From CAYUVF01 sp964448045 (GTDB lineage Bacteria > Bacteroidota > Rhodothermia > Rhodothermales > Salinibacteraceae): a stretch of DNA of 64,000 bases. A program made the position numbers and the translations under genes. The first letter of the stretch is position 1, and each line of letters begins with the position of its first letter. Positions 25,160 through 34,360 of this stretch are shown here, piece after piece. The notes beneath the pieces were generated by a model that searched no databases, had not been told where the DNA came from, and was given only the letters and a program-made list of their open reading frames with translations. The stretch is taken from contig CAYUVF010000009.1 of assembly GCA_964448045.1 (NCBI GenBank), positions 27,527 to 91,526 on the forward strand. The letters are read 5' to 3'.

Positions 25160-25969
25160 CTATCGACCGCTGTGTTGAAGGGGAGTGATGCGCGAGACGC
25201 CGGGGCCAACATCGAGGTCGAACGAAAGCGCCCCTGGATTCAGGTCTACGCTGCGGTAATACAGCGACGCGGTGGCGTTGTCCTGCGGGCGCCGGAGCGT
25301 CACCTTTCGGGGTAGTGTCACGCCGTCGACGGTGGTGAAGTCATCGAACGTACGCGCTTCAATGATCGTGCCATTGGCGGTGCGCTGCTCGTAGCGAACC
25401 ACGCGCCAGAGCGTGGGATCGATGGTAAAGGTGCGCTGGTAATCCGGGCCGTGCAGATAGTAGTACGCATCATCGGCCTCGACCTGCCAGGATACGGCCG
25501 ACGCAGGGGCCACGACCCCGAGCAGGTTGTCGAAGATATCGCGGGTGGTGACCAGGAAAGGGAGCCGGGACTGCGCGTGTTCGAGGTGGCCGTAAGCCAG
25601 TTGCTTGTTGATGCGGTCGTAGACGAAGAAGCTGTCGGGTGTGACGAGGATGCGCGCGGCTTCTACGCCCATACCCGGACTGAGGCTCATGTACAACGAG
25701 TCGCTGCGGCGCTGCCGGATGGTGGCATTAAACTGGCCGTTGCGCTGCGGCGTATCCATCGAAAGCCGCGCTTTGGCCGCAAACGCTGTGATCGAATCGG
25801 CGCTGAGGACGATGTTCTGGCGGATTTGCGGCGCCGTGTGGCTGGGGAAGGCGGCGGGGGCCGATCCACGCGACGCCTCGGAGCCGGAGCATCCGCTGAA
25901 GAGAAGCACCGCCGCGGTCAGCAGGGCTGATGTCATCAGCGTGCGAAAAGCGTAGGGCATAGAGGTCAT
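25160..25969 (-). CDS. DUF4292 lipoprotein
   Basis: A 269-residue lipoprotein (signal segment LLTAAVLLFSGC) of the Bacteroidota DUF4292 family, with a LolA/LolB-like beta fold suggested by the alternating strands (FFVYDRINKQLAYG, YYYLHGPDYQRTFTID). Function is unknown; a role in outer-membrane lipoprotein or lipid handling is inference from the fold. I take the ATG at 25969; a second ATG at 25960 is possible. It lies in the order TPR protein, DUF4292, EnvC-like, an envelope cluster I recall from Bacteroidota. Confidence 0.8.
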   Translation of the reverse strand: MTSMPYAFRTLMTSALLTAAVLLFSGCSGSEASRGSAPAAFPSHTAPQIRQNIVLSADSITAFAAKARLSMDTPQRNGQFNATIRQRRSDSLYMSLSPGMGVEAARILVTPDSFFVYDRINKQLAYGHLEHAQSRLPFLVTTRDIFDNLLGVVAPASAVSWQVEADDAYYYLHGPDYQRTFTIDPTLWRVVRYEQRTANGTIIEARTFDDFTTVDGVTLPRKVTLRRPQDNATASLYYRSVDLNPGALSFDLDVGPGVSRITPLQHSGR

Positions 25970-26010
25970 GGTTGAGCCGATCGATTCGGACGAGGAGGGA
26001 ACGGGGGGCG

Positions 26011-27759
26011 CTAATCGGGGAGGTTCGACGCCGCGTCGAGCTTTTGTTGGACAGACTCTCGGTCGGGGGCGCGGTCGAGCGCCTCGCGCCAGTAGGTGCG
26101 CGCCTGGTCGTCGTTGCCCAGCGCGTCGTGCACATCGCCCAGATGTTCGTACATGGTCGGGCTGGCGCGGCCGGTGTCGATCGCCTGCTCGATCCACTTG
26201 AGCGCCTGCTCCGGGGCATCCCGCTGGAAATAGACCCAGCCGAGCGTATCTAAGAACGAGGCATTTTGAGGTGCCAGCTCCACGGCCCGCTGGGCCAGCT
26301 CCAGGGCCCGGTTCAGTCGCACGCCCCGCTCAGCGAGGCTGTACGCATAGTTGTTGAGAGCGAGCATCAGCGTCGAATCGGCGGCGAGGGCCTGCTCGTA
26401 GTAGCGGTCGGAGGCCTCGTGGTTGGTCTGGCGGCTGTGCAGAAGCCCGAGTGCTGCACTGAAGCGCGCCCGCTGATCGGTGGCATCGGCGTCGAGCAGG
26501 TCGAGCGCTTCCGTGAAGCGATCGATGGCGGATGCGTTCTGATTTGACTCCATCAGCGCGTAGGCCGAGACGCGCACCAGCGGGAGCTGACCGGGAAACA
26601 GAAGCAGCCCCTCCTCGGCCACCTCGGCAGCGCGCTCAGGGGCGCCCGCCTGCAGATACGCCGTCGCGGCACGGGTCCAGCGTTCCGGTGCCCGCGGATT
26701 CTGATCAAGCGCTCGCGTCAGCAGATCGCCCGCTTTAGCGTACGCGCCTTCCTGAAACCGAATTGCTCCCAGCATGCGAAGCGCGGCTTCGTTCGTGGCA
26801 TCGCGTTCGAGCGCCCGTTCGAGCAGCTGCACGGCGGAGGCGGCTGCGCTGGAGTCCCGGCGGGCGCGTTGGTAGAACGGCCGCGCTCGCTGCACCAATT
26901 GCTGTGCCGAGGCGTTCTCGACATCCAGCACCCGGTCCCAGAGCCGGTCCGCCTTCTCCGGCTGATCCGTCGCGCGGTACAGCTTGGTCAGTGCGAGGGC
27001 CGTCTGCGTATCATTTGGTGCCGATTCCAGCACCTGCTCGTACGCCGAGATCGCTTCACTCGTCGCGCCCTGCTCCGCATAAAAGGCGGCCAGTTCGCGG
27101 CGGAAGTACGGCTCATTCGGCTGGAGGTTGACCAGCGCCTGAAGGGTGGTGCGGATACCATTGGCATCGTCGATGCGCCGGTACAGACGCAGCAGCTTCA
27201 AGTACGTGCGGGGCGAAGCGCCATTGCGGTCGATGAGCTGCTGGTAGACCTCGATCGCCGCGCGGGGCTGACCCGTGTCGGCGAGCAGAGTCGCCAGCGA
27301 CTGATACGCCTCGGTCGTCTTCGGGGCAGCATCGATCAGCGAGCGGTACTGCTTCAGGGCGGCCTCCGTCGCATTGGCATCCCGATACAGCTCGGCCAGC
27401 TGGAGTGCGTAATGCGGATTTTGGGGGGCGGCGCGGTGGGCCTGCTCGGCGTAAAAGATGGCGGTCTCCTGCTCGCCGCGCTCGGCTTGCGCCTCCGCCA
27501 GGGCCGCCAGGATGGCTGCCTGCTGGGGCGCTTGCTCCAGCGCGCGTTCGTAGAGAGCGATGGCGCGGTCGTGCTCGTTCAGATGCGCGTGGGTCAGGCC
27601 CCGGACGAACAGGCGCTGGGCCTCCGCAGAGACGGCAGACGAATCCAGTGGGGCGGGCGATTGCGCATGGCCAGGACCTACCGTTCCGGCCCACAGAGCT
27701 GCCATCAGGAGGGTCCCTAAACCGAGCCGGAGAGGGAACTGCTGGGCCAGAGGGCGCAT
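26011..27759 (-). CDS. Large tetratricopeptide-repeat protein, exported
   Basis: A protein of about 582 residues with a signal peptide (LGLGTLLMAALWAGTVGPGHA) and then some 15 TPR units to the end, for example HDRAIALYERALEQAPQQA, KAGDLLTRALDQNPRAPER and NRALELAQRAVELAPQNAS. It is likely a periplasmic or outer-membrane-associated scaffold. The start at 27759 places the signal peptide correctly; the frame is open to 27816. It is the first gene of the cluster with DUF4292 and the EnvC-like protein, and divergent from the ligase-CBS gene. Confidence 0.85.
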   Translation of the reverse strand: MRPLAQQFPLRLGLGTLLMAALWAGTVGPGHAQSPAPLDSSAVSAEAQRLFVRGLTHAHLNEHDRAIALYERALEQAPQQAAILAALAEAQAERGEQETAIFYAEQAHRAAPQNPHYALQLAELYRDANATEAALKQYRSLIDAAPKTTEAYQSLATLLADTGQPRAAIEVYQQLIDRNGASPRTYLKLLRLYRRIDDANGIRTTLQALVNLQPNEPYFRRELAAFYAEQGATSEAISAYEQVLESAPNDTQTALALTKLYRATDQPEKADRLWDRVLDVENASAQQLVQRARPFYQRARRDSSAAASAVQLLERALERDATNEAALRMLGAIRFQEGAYAKAGDLLTRALDQNPRAPERWTRAATAYLQAGAPERAAEVAEEGLLLFPGQLPLVRVSAYALMESNQNASAIDRFTEALDLLDADATDQRARFSAALGLLHSRQTNHEASDRYYEQALAADSTLMLALNNYAYSLAERGVRLNRALELAQRAVELAPQNASFLDTLGWVYFQRDAPEQALKWIEQAIDTGRASPTMYEHLGDVHDALGNDDQARTYWREALDRAPDRESVQQKLDAASNLPD

Positions 27760-27901
27760 GGGCCGCAAGGGAGCAATAATCACAGGCGGTGACGAGGCGA
27801 AAACGGAAGGCTGCAAACGGAGGTTTCAGCGCAAGGGCAGCTTCTTCAGGACATCAGCGTGCCGATGGAACGCTGGTGCCGGTGCTTTTCGTGCCTGGCG
27901 G

Positions 27902-27934
27902 TTTGCGTTATCCGTTAATAATCGTGTAATTATA
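27902..27934 (+). promoter_or_regulatory. Promoter-like patch for the ligase-CBS gene
   Basis: TTTG at 27902-27905, 21 nt, then TAATTATA at 27927-27934, close to the Bacteroidota TTTG-N19/21-TAnnTTTG pattern. It would give a leader of about 205 nt. Predicted by eye only. Confidence 0.4.
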
Positions 27935-28030
27935 AGCGGAATGTGCGGGTATTGGCGCCGTAAATTGGCCGCTATCCTATTGAACATTCCGAAGGGTGGT
28001 CGTTTCTATTCGCCCAACTCGTTCTATGTT

Positions 28031-28127
28031 CGGCGCGCCGGGCCACACAATCCATTTTGCCGGGCCGCGCCGGCGTCATCTTGGAGGATCAGCGGGCGCT
28101 TCGCCCCCCGTTAACTGCCGCTTTTTT
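28031..28127 (+). promoter_or_regulatory. Structured 5' leader with terminator-like hairpin
   Basis: Two stems lie in the leader. The first is CGGCGCG (28031-28037) with CGCGCCG (28066-28072). The second is AGCGG (28091-28095) with CCGCT (28118-28122), enclosing a smaller GGGCG/CGCCC hairpin and followed directly by a run of T (28122-28127). The T-run ends only 20 nt before the start codon. The arrangement resembles a transcription attenuator or an uncharacterised riboswitch. I recognise no known riboswitch class. Confidence 0.4.
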
Positions 28128-28147
28128 ACGGATTAACACCCACGCCC

Positions 28148-30106
28148 ATGGGCAAGCACGACGTAAGCAAACAAACCGATGAAGCTGCGCTCCGGGAGTT
28201 CACGCATCACCTGATTCAAGATGTGCGAGCGCTGGAGCACATGTTGGATAAGGACATGTTCGAGGAAGGCGTGCGGCGCATCGGGGCCGAGCAGGAGATG
28301 TTTCTGGTCGATCACCGCTACCGACCGGCGCCGATCATCGATGACGTGTTGGAGCTCAACTCGGATGAGCGGATTGTCACGGAGCTGACGCGCTTCAATC
28401 TGGAGTTCAACATGGACCCGCTGCTCTTCGGGAAGGGCTGTTTCAGCGAGATGGAGCGCCGCACCGACGAGCTCATGGCCGAAGTGCGCCGGATGGTCAA
28501 TGAAGTCGGCGGCGAGCCGATCCTGACTGGCATTCTTCAGACGATCCAGCTCTCCGAGCTCACGCTGGATTATATGACCGCGCGTCCCCGCTACTACGCG
28601 CTGAACGACGCCATTTCGCGACTGCGCGGTGGGCCCGGACAGTTCCAGATCCGCGGGGTAGACGAGCTCTTCATGAAGCATGATACGATCATGCTGGAGG
28701 GTTGCAATACGAGCTTCCAGACGCACTTCCAGGTCACCCCTGACGAGTTTCCGCGCTTCTACAACTTTGCGCAGACCGTGGCGGCGCCGTGCTTGGCCTG
28801 TGCGACCAATTCACCGCTGCTCTTCGGCAAGCGACTTTGGCGGGAGACGCGCATCGCGCTGTTCGAGCAGGCGGTCGACACGCGCAGCAGCAACCTCTAT
28901 CTGCGAGAGATGAGCCCGCGGGTTCACTTTGGGAGCGGCTGGGTGGAGAACTCAGTCACAGAAATTTTCAAAGAAGATATCTCGCGCTTCCGCGTGCTGA
29001 TCACGACGGACATCAGCGAGGACCCGTTCGAGCGGCTGGAGCAGGGAGAGAGCCCGAAGCTGGAGGCCCTGCAGCTCCACAACGGCACCGTTTACCGGTG
29101 GAACCGGGCCTGCTATGGCATCACCGAAGGCAAGCCGCACCTGCGTATCGAGAACCGCATCCTGCCTTCCGGTCCCACCGTAACCGACGAGGTCGCCAAC
29201 GCAGCGTTCTGGTACGGCCTCGTCAGCGGGCTCGCCGGCCGCCACGAGAGCATCGCCGACGTCATGAACTTTGACGATGTCAAGAGCAATTTCATCGCAG
29301 CTGCACGTAACGGACTCGCCTCGCAGTTTACCTGGTTCGACGGCGAACAGCGGCCGGCCCACGAACTCATATTGAACGATCTCATTCCGCTGGCTGAGGA
29401 GGGACTACGCGACTCGGGGATCGATGAACAGGACATCGAAACATACCTCGGCATCATTGAAGAGCGCGTGCGTTCACGGCAGACCGGAGCACAGTGGCAG
29501 CTCGATTCGCTGACGCAGATGGACCCCTCCGCCACCCGCGCCGAGCGGTTGGCGGCCCTCGTCCGGGGCATGGTCGAGCGGCAGAAGACAGGCGAGCCGG
29601 TCCACACCTGGTCGCTGGCCACGATGAGGGACTCGCGCCCCTCCGCCAGCATGCAGAACTCGCGCGTGGAAGATTACATGACGACGGATCTGTTCACCGT
29701 CCACGAGCAGGAAACCGTCGAGTTTGTCGCCTACCTGATGGACTGGCAGCGCATCCGCCATGTGCTCGTCGAAGACAACCAGCACGGGCTCGTCGGGCTC
29801 GTCAGCCATCGCAGTTTGCTTCGCCACATGGCCAAGCGCGACGAGGTGCCGCGTGGGGGCGTGCCCGTTGGCGATATCATGATTGGCGACCCGGTTGCCA
29901 TTCCGCCCGATATGCCGACCACCGACGCCATTAAGCTGATGCGGAAGGAGCAGATCGGAGCGCTTCCGGTCGTGCGCGAGGGGCAGCTCGTCGGCATCAT
30001 CACAGAGAGCGACTTCATCGAAATCGCGGGGCAGTTGCTCGATGAAAACCTCGAGGACTACTCCTTCGACGATCACCCCGAGGCGCCGCCCAACGCGTCG
30101 TCGTAA
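28148..30106 (+). CDS. Glutamate-cysteine-ligase-family (GCS2-like) enzyme fused to a CBS pair
   Basis: A 652-residue fusion. Residues about 30-430 look like a carboxylate-amine ligase of the GCS2/glutamine-synthetase-fold group: GVRRIGAEQEMFLVD with metal-binding Glu residues, FNLEFNMDPLLF, NTSFQTHFQV, and KPHLRIENRILPSGPTV. Residues about 505-635 carry two CBS motifs (VEDYMTTDLFTVHEQETV and VGDIMIGDPVAIPPDMPT), which usually bind adenine nucleotides and sense energy state. The natural amine and acid substrates are unknown; gamma-glutamylcysteine formation is only one possibility. It is preceded by a long structured leader, which suggests ligand or stress control. Confidence 0.8.
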   Translation: MGKHDVSKQTDEAALREFTHHLIQDVRALEHMLDKDMFEEGVRRIGAEQEMFLVDHRYRPAPIIDDVLELNSDERIVTELTRFNLEFNMDPLLFGKGCFSEMERRTDELMAEVRRMVNEVGGEPILTGILQTIQLSELTLDYMTARPRYYALNDAISRLRGGPGQFQIRGVDELFMKHDTIMLEGCNTSFQTHFQVTPDEFPRFYNFAQTVAAPCLACATNSPLLFGKRLWRETRIALFEQAVDTRSSNLYLREMSPRVHFGSGWVENSVTEIFKEDISRFRVLITTDISEDPFERLEQGESPKLEALQLHNGTVYRWNRACYGITEGKPHLRIENRILPSGPTVTDEVANAAFWYGLVSGLAGRHESIADVMNFDDVKSNFIAAARNGLASQFTWFDGEQRPAHELILNDLIPLAEEGLRDSGIDEQDIETYLGIIEERVRSRQTGAQWQLDSLTQMDPSATRAERLAALVRGMVERQKTGEPVHTWSLATMRDSRPSASMQNSRVEDYMTTDLFTVHEQETVEFVAYLMDWQRIRHVLVEDNQHGLVGLVSHRSLLRHMAKRDEVPRGGVPVGDIMIGDPVAIPPDMPTTDAIKLMRKEQIGALPVVREGQLVGIITESDFIEIAGQLLDENLEDYSFDDHPEAPPNASS

Positions 30107-30240
30107 CGGCCATCGCGCGTGGAACGCCGGGCGGGCTCAACGGTGAGAAGTAACGCCGCGTGGGCGGTTCCGCTCGCACGCGGCAGGCCCTACCTCTGCA
30201 TCATCTGCATTTCGCTTGTTTCACCCCACCCCCATTCCCC

Positions 30241-30489
30241 ATGGACGACGAGTACAGAGAACGCACCATCAGCGGCATGAAAATCGAGATCGACCGGACG
30301 ATGTGCATCGGATCGGGCAACTGTGTCAATTTGGCCCCGGAGGTGTTTCAACTGGATGAGGAGAACCTGGTCGATTTTAACGAGGATACGCCCGATATCG
30401 ATCAGGATCGGCTGATTGAGGCCTGCAGCCTGTGTCCCGTCGATGCGCTTGGCGTGGTCGACAGCGATGGCGAGCGCATCGTGCCGTAA
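30241..30489 (+). CDS. Ferredoxin, probable [3Fe-4S] or atypical single-cluster type
   Basis: A small acidic ferredoxin of about 82 residues. The cluster motif reads MCIGSGNC and then ACSLCPVDAL. The middle position of the usual CxxCxxC is Ser, as in [3Fe-4S] ferredoxins that serve cytochromes P450, although an extra Cys precedes the final CP. An alternative start at 30277 (MKIEIDRTMC) gives a 70-residue protein closer to family size. No P450 or reductase gene is adjacent. A strong terminator follows at 30522-30562. Confidence 0.82.
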   Translation: MDDEYRERTISGMKIEIDRTMCIGSGNCVNLAPEVFQLDEENLVDFNEDTPDIDQDRLIEACSLCPVDALGVVDSDGERIVP

Positions 30490-30521
30490 CGCAGTGCCAA
30501 CAATTTAGATTAGAGTTGCTC

Positions 30522-30562
30522 CCGCCCCGGTGACTGTTGCGCAGCGCCGGGGTGGTCTTTTT
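30522..30562 (+). terminator. Rho-independent terminator after the ferredoxin gene
   Basis: A 9-bp stem (CCGCCCCGG with CCGGGGTGG, one G-T pair) around a 16-nt loop that has its own CTG/CAG pairing, followed by TCTTTTT. It ends the plus-strand ferredoxin transcript. Confidence 0.8.
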
Positions 30563-30573
30563 GTGGCTACTTG

Positions 30574-30666
30574 TTACGTCTGCCGCCGAAACCATGCGAC
30601 GAGCACGCCGACGAGTAGACCCGCCAGGAAAAGGCCGATGTACCAGAAGGGCGATTCCAGGGCCAT
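30574..30666 (-). CDS. 30-residue single-span membrane miniprotein
   Basis: A short frame reads MALESPFWYIGLFLAGL and continues VGVLVAWFRRQT, then stop. It has one clean hydrophobic span flanked by a Glu-containing start and an Arg-Arg end, the classic topology of a real small membrane protein (N-out, C-in). It starts 12 bp after the stop of the DUF1232 gene on the same strand, suggesting cotranscription. No Shine-Dalgarno site is visible, so reality rests on composition and context. Confidence 0.5.
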   Translation of the reverse strand: MALESPFWYIGLFLAGLLVGVLVAWFRRQT

Positions 30667-30678
30667 AAGACCGAGGCG

Positions 30679-31182
30679 TCAGGACGACGCGGTAGCGGTA
30701 CGAGGGGACGGAGAGTGAAGCTGCCGAGGCGGATCCGTCTGCTCCTGGGCGGCTTCCCACGCCTGAAACCGCTCCAGCTCGCCGCGCACGGCCCGTACGA
30801 CAGCGGAGACGACCGCCACATCATCGACGAAGCCGATGCCTACGAGCGCATCGGGAATGAGGTCGACGGGCGCAACGAAGTAAATCACCGCGCCGGCAAT
30901 GAGCAGTAACGGCGTCCAAGGCACCCGCTCGTAGGACCGCCGCGCCCACGCGGTCAAAAGCCGCAGGAACGTGCCGAGATCGTGCCGTGCGGCAGCGAGG
31001 GCAGTCGACTGCTGTGCCATTCGGGCATACGCATCCCGCACGAGACGAAGCACACGAAAGCGCCGGCGCAGCACGCGACGCGCCCCATTGACCGCGATGC
31101 CAAAGGTTGTGCGCTCGCCCGTCCGACCCGACGGCGATGAAGTGGATTCGTGATGGGCGATTGAGGGGCGATCCGGCGTCAT
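30679..31182 (-). CDS. DUF1232 (YkvA-family) membrane protein
   Basis: A 167-residue protein with the DUF1232 core in its C-terminal half: a hydrophobic segment WTPLLLIAGAVIYFVAPVDLIPDALVGIGFVDDVAVV, whose APVDLIPD...GFVDD part is the family hallmark. The N-terminal half is basic and helical. Function of the family is unknown; it is a small membrane-associated module. A 30-residue membrane miniprotein follows 12 bp downstream. Confidence 0.82.
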   Translation of the reverse strand: MTPDRPSIAHHESTSSPSGRTGERTTFGIAVNGARRVLRRRFRVLRLVRDAYARMAQQSTALAAARHDLGTFLRLLTAWARRSYERVPWTPLLLIAGAVIYFVAPVDLIPDALVGIGFVDDVAVVSAVVRAVRGELERFQAWEAAQEQTDPPRQLHSPSPRTATASS

Positions 31183-31355
31183 AAAGTATCGGGGGAGGTG
31201 GTAATGGGAGTGGAAGGGTCAAGCCCGGTAGTTACGATGCTAACGGGTGGGACCCTCGATATCAACCCGTCCGCATCATTTTGCCTGCAGAAGTGCTGGC
31301 TGACTTGTACCTTGCCTGCGAATCCATTGACCACGACCGACCCGCTTCTGGAAGT

Positions 31356-34337
31356 ATGTCTCGAACGCTCCTTTGCGTCTTGCTTATCAGCATGCTCACG
31401 AGCCCCTTCGCCTTCGCCCAGGATGAGGTGCCAATGCCCTCGCCCGTCGCGCCCACTCCGGCCAATGAGCGCATGGACGGGTACACCCAGCGCCAGCAGT
31501 TGATGGCGCAGTCGCTTGTCAAAAACGTCCCGCTCGACAACATCGGCCCGACGATCATGAGCGGGCGCGTGGTCGATGTCGATGTGAACCCGGAGGATCC
31601 GACGGTGTTTTACGTGGCTTACGCCTCGGGCGGGGTCTGGAAGACGACGAACAACGGCCAGTCGTTTACCCCGCTGTTTGATCGTGAGGCTGCGATGACT
31701 ATCGGCGATATCGCCGTCGACTGGGACGATGGCGAGGCGATCTGGGTAGGCACCGGCGAAAACAACTCCAGCCGCTCGTCTTACGCCGGGACGGGCCTAT
31801 ACAAGAGCATCGACGGCGGCGAAACGTGGCAGCACATGGGGCTGGCGGCCACGCATCGGACGGGCCGCATCCGTATCCATCCCGAGGATCCCAACACCGT
31901 GTGGGTCGCAGCCGCCGGGCATCTGTACTCGCCAAATCCGGAGCGCGGCATCTACAAGACGACCGACGGCGGCGACAGCTGGACAAAGACGCTGTTCGTG
32001 GATGACAAAACGGGCGCCATCGATCTGATCGTCGATCCCAACGACCCAGAAGTGCTCTACGCTTCGATGTGGGAGCGGGCGCGCCGGGCGTGGAACTTCG
32101 TCGAGGCCGGCGAGGGCAGCGGGCTGTACAAGAGCACCGACGGCGGAGAAACCTGGACCGAGCTCACCACCGAGGAGAGCGGCTTCCCCACCGGTGAACA
32201 CGTCGGGCGCATCGGGATCGACGTGTATCCGGGCGACTCCGATATCCTTTACGCCTTCGTCGATAACCAGAATCGCCGCCCGGAGGACGAGGAGGAGGAC
32301 GCGCCGGCGCTGACGCGCGATATGCTCCGCGAGATGGATCGCGAGGCGTTCCTCGATCTCGACGAGGCGGACATTGCCGATTACCTGCGCCGCAATGATT
32401 TTCCGCGCAAGTACACGGTGCAATCCGTTCTGGAGATGGTGCGCGAGGGCACGATCGAGCCGCAGGCGCTCGTCACGTATCTGGAGGATGCCAACGCGCA
32501 GCTGTTCGACACGCCCGTCATCGGCGCCGAGGTGTACCGCTCCACCGATGGCGGCCAGACGTGGAGCCGCACCCACGACGACTTCCTCGATCAGGTAGTC
32601 TACTCGTACGGCTACTACTTCGGCGAAATCCGCGTTGCACCGCACGATGCCGACATGATTTACATCATGGGCGTGCCGTTTCTGAGGTCGGACGACGGCG
32701 GGCAAACCTTCCAAAACGCCGGCGCCGAAAATCAGCACGTCGACCATCACGCCCTGTGGGTGAGTTCGAACAAGCCCGGCCATCTCATCAACGGCAACGA
32801 TGGCGGTTTGAACATCAGCTACGACAACGGCGAGACCTGGTTCAAGGCGAATACGGCGGCCGTCGGCCAGTTTTACGATGTGGCCGTCGATCAGGCCGAG
32901 CCGTATCACGTCTACGGCGGATTGCAGGACAACGGCGTGTGGGAGGGGCCGCACACGTATCAGCACACGTACGAATGGTATGCCGAGGGCGAGTACCCGT
33001 ACGACCGGCTGATGGGCGGCGATGGCATGCAGACCGAGATCGACACGCGCGACAACCAGACCGTCTACACCGGCTTCCAGTTTGGCAACTACTTCCGGAT
33101 CAACAAGGCCACAGGTGAGGCGAGCCGCATCCAGCTGCAGCACGAACTCGGCCAGCGACCCTTCCGCTTCAACTGGGAGACGCCCATCCACCTCTCGCTC
33201 CACAATCAGGATATCCTCTACCTCGGCTCGAACCGCTTGCACCGCTCGCTCGATCAGGGCGAGACGTGGACGACGATCTCGCCGGATCTGACACAGGGCG
33301 CCCGCGAAGGCGATGTGCCGTACGGCACGCTCACGACGATCGATGAGTCGCCCTTCCAGTTCGGGCTGATGTACGTCGGATCGGACGACGGGCGGATGCA
33401 CGTCACCCGCGATGGCGGAAGCAGCTGGCAGCGGATCGATCAGGAGCTGCCATCCAACATGTGGGTCGCCAATGTCGAGGCGTCGCACCACGATACGAGC
33501 CGCGTCTACGCGACGCTCAACGGCTACCGATGGGATCACTTCGCGCCGTACCTGTACCGCTCGGATGACTTCGGGCAGAGCTGGACGCGCCTCGGCACCG
33601 ATCTGCCCGCTGAGCCCATCAATGTCGTCCGCGAGGATCCAGCGCAGAAAAACCTCTTGTACGTCGGCACCGATCACGGGCTGTATCTGAGCCTCGACGG
33701 CGGCCAGTCGTTCATGGCGATGGTCGAGGGTTTGCCCAATGCGCCGGTGCACGACATCGAAATCCAGGCGCGCGAAGCCGATCTGGTCGTCGGCACGCAC
33801 GGGCGATCCATCTTCGTCGCCGATCTGGAGCTGATCCGCCAGCTCACGCCCGAACTGCGACAGGAGCCGCTGCACGCCTTCGCGCCGGATAGCCTGCGCT
33901 TCGATGACGATTGGGGTGCCCGCTCCGCCTCGTGGCGCGAGCCGACCGTGCCCGAGGTGGCGCTGCCGTTCTTCAGCGGGGCAGCAGGCGAGACGACGAT
34001 CCGCATCGAAACAGAGGAGGGGTTGCGCCTGCACTCATTCACACACGTAGCGGACCGTGGCTTGAACTATCCAAGCTACGATCTCACCGTCGACTCCACG
34101 CAAGTCGAGGCCTTCAACGAGGTGGAGCCCGAATCGGAGGAATCGGGTGATGACGAGGTGCCCACGACGATAGAGCAGGCGGACGACGGCAACTACTACC
34201 TGCTGCCCGGTACGTACACCGTCGTATTTACTCGCGGCGACGCATCAGTAGAAACGACATTTAGCGTGCGCGAACCGCGCCAGCGGCCGCAGCGATCCCC
34301 CATTCCGGGGCCAAGCGAAGAAGAGGAGACGAAGTAG
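31356..34337 (+). CDS. Secreted VPS10/sortilin-like BNR-repeat protein
   Basis: A protein of about 993 residues with a signal peptide (LLCVLLISMLTSPFAFA). Most of the length is a beta-propeller array with many Asp-box (BNR) motifs such as STDGGETWTEL, SDDGGQTFQNA, SLDGGQSFMAM and TRDGGSSWQRI. This is the VPS10/sortilin-like family often labelled glycosyl hydrolase in Bacteroidota, but no glycosidase active site is evident. A C-terminal beta domain (about residues 850-990) precedes a Pro/Glu-rich tail. It is probably exported to the periplasm or surface. I choose the ATG at 31356; the frame is open to 31281. Confidence 0.85.
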   Translation: MSRTLLCVLLISMLTSPFAFAQDEVPMPSPVAPTPANERMDGYTQRQQLMAQSLVKNVPLDNIGPTIMSGRVVDVDVNPEDPTVFYVAYASGGVWKTTNNGQSFTPLFDREAAMTIGDIAVDWDDGEAIWVGTGENNSSRSSYAGTGLYKSIDGGETWQHMGLAATHRTGRIRIHPEDPNTVWVAAAGHLYSPNPERGIYKTTDGGDSWTKTLFVDDKTGAIDLIVDPNDPEVLYASMWERARRAWNFVEAGEGSGLYKSTDGGETWTELTTEESGFPTGEHVGRIGIDVYPGDSDILYAFVDNQNRRPEDEEEDAPALTRDMLREMDREAFLDLDEADIADYLRRNDFPRKYTVQSVLEMVREGTIEPQALVTYLEDANAQLFDTPVIGAEVYRSTDGGQTWSRTHDDFLDQVVYSYGYYFGEIRVAPHDADMIYIMGVPFLRSDDGGQTFQNAGAENQHVDHHALWVSSNKPGHLINGNDGGLNISYDNGETWFKANTAAVGQFYDVAVDQAEPYHVYGGLQDNGVWEGPHTYQHTYEWYAEGEYPYDRLMGGDGMQTEIDTRDNQTVYTGFQFGNYFRINKATGEASRIQLQHELGQRPFRFNWETPIHLSLHNQDILYLGSNRLHRSLDQGETWTTISPDLTQGAREGDVPYGTLTTIDESPFQFGLMYVGSDDGRMHVTRDGGSSWQRIDQELPSNMWVANVEASHHDTSRVYATLNGYRWDHFAPYLYRSDDFGQSWTRLGTDLPAEPINVVREDPAQKNLLYVGTDHGLYLSLDGGQSFMAMVEGLPNAPVHDIEIQAREADLVVGTHGRSIFVADLELIRQLTPELRQEPLHAFAPDSLRFDDDWGARSASWREPTVPEVALPFFSGAAGETTIRIETEEGLRLHSFTHVADRGLNYPSYDLTVDSTQVEAFNEVEPESEESGDDEVPTTIEQADDGNYYLLPGTYTVVFTRGDASVETTFSVREPRQRPQRSPIPGPSEEEETK

Positions 34338-34360
34338 GAGGTCTGCCGCTGTATTCAACG

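Larger units (their letters stand above)
27760..28147. other. Divergent control region (388 bp)
   Basis: No gene is visible. The middle holds an A+T-rich promoter-like patch (27902-27934), and the right half contains two hairpins and a T-run just before the ligase-CBS start (see separate entries). The left 140 bp would carry the promoter of the TPR-protein operon; I see no clear boxes there. Confidence 0.6.

Noticed and set aside
25160..26197. Longer form of the DUF4292 gene
   Set aside because: The extension overlaps the TPR gene and lacks protein-like composition; the ATG at 25969 gives a proper lipoprotein signal.
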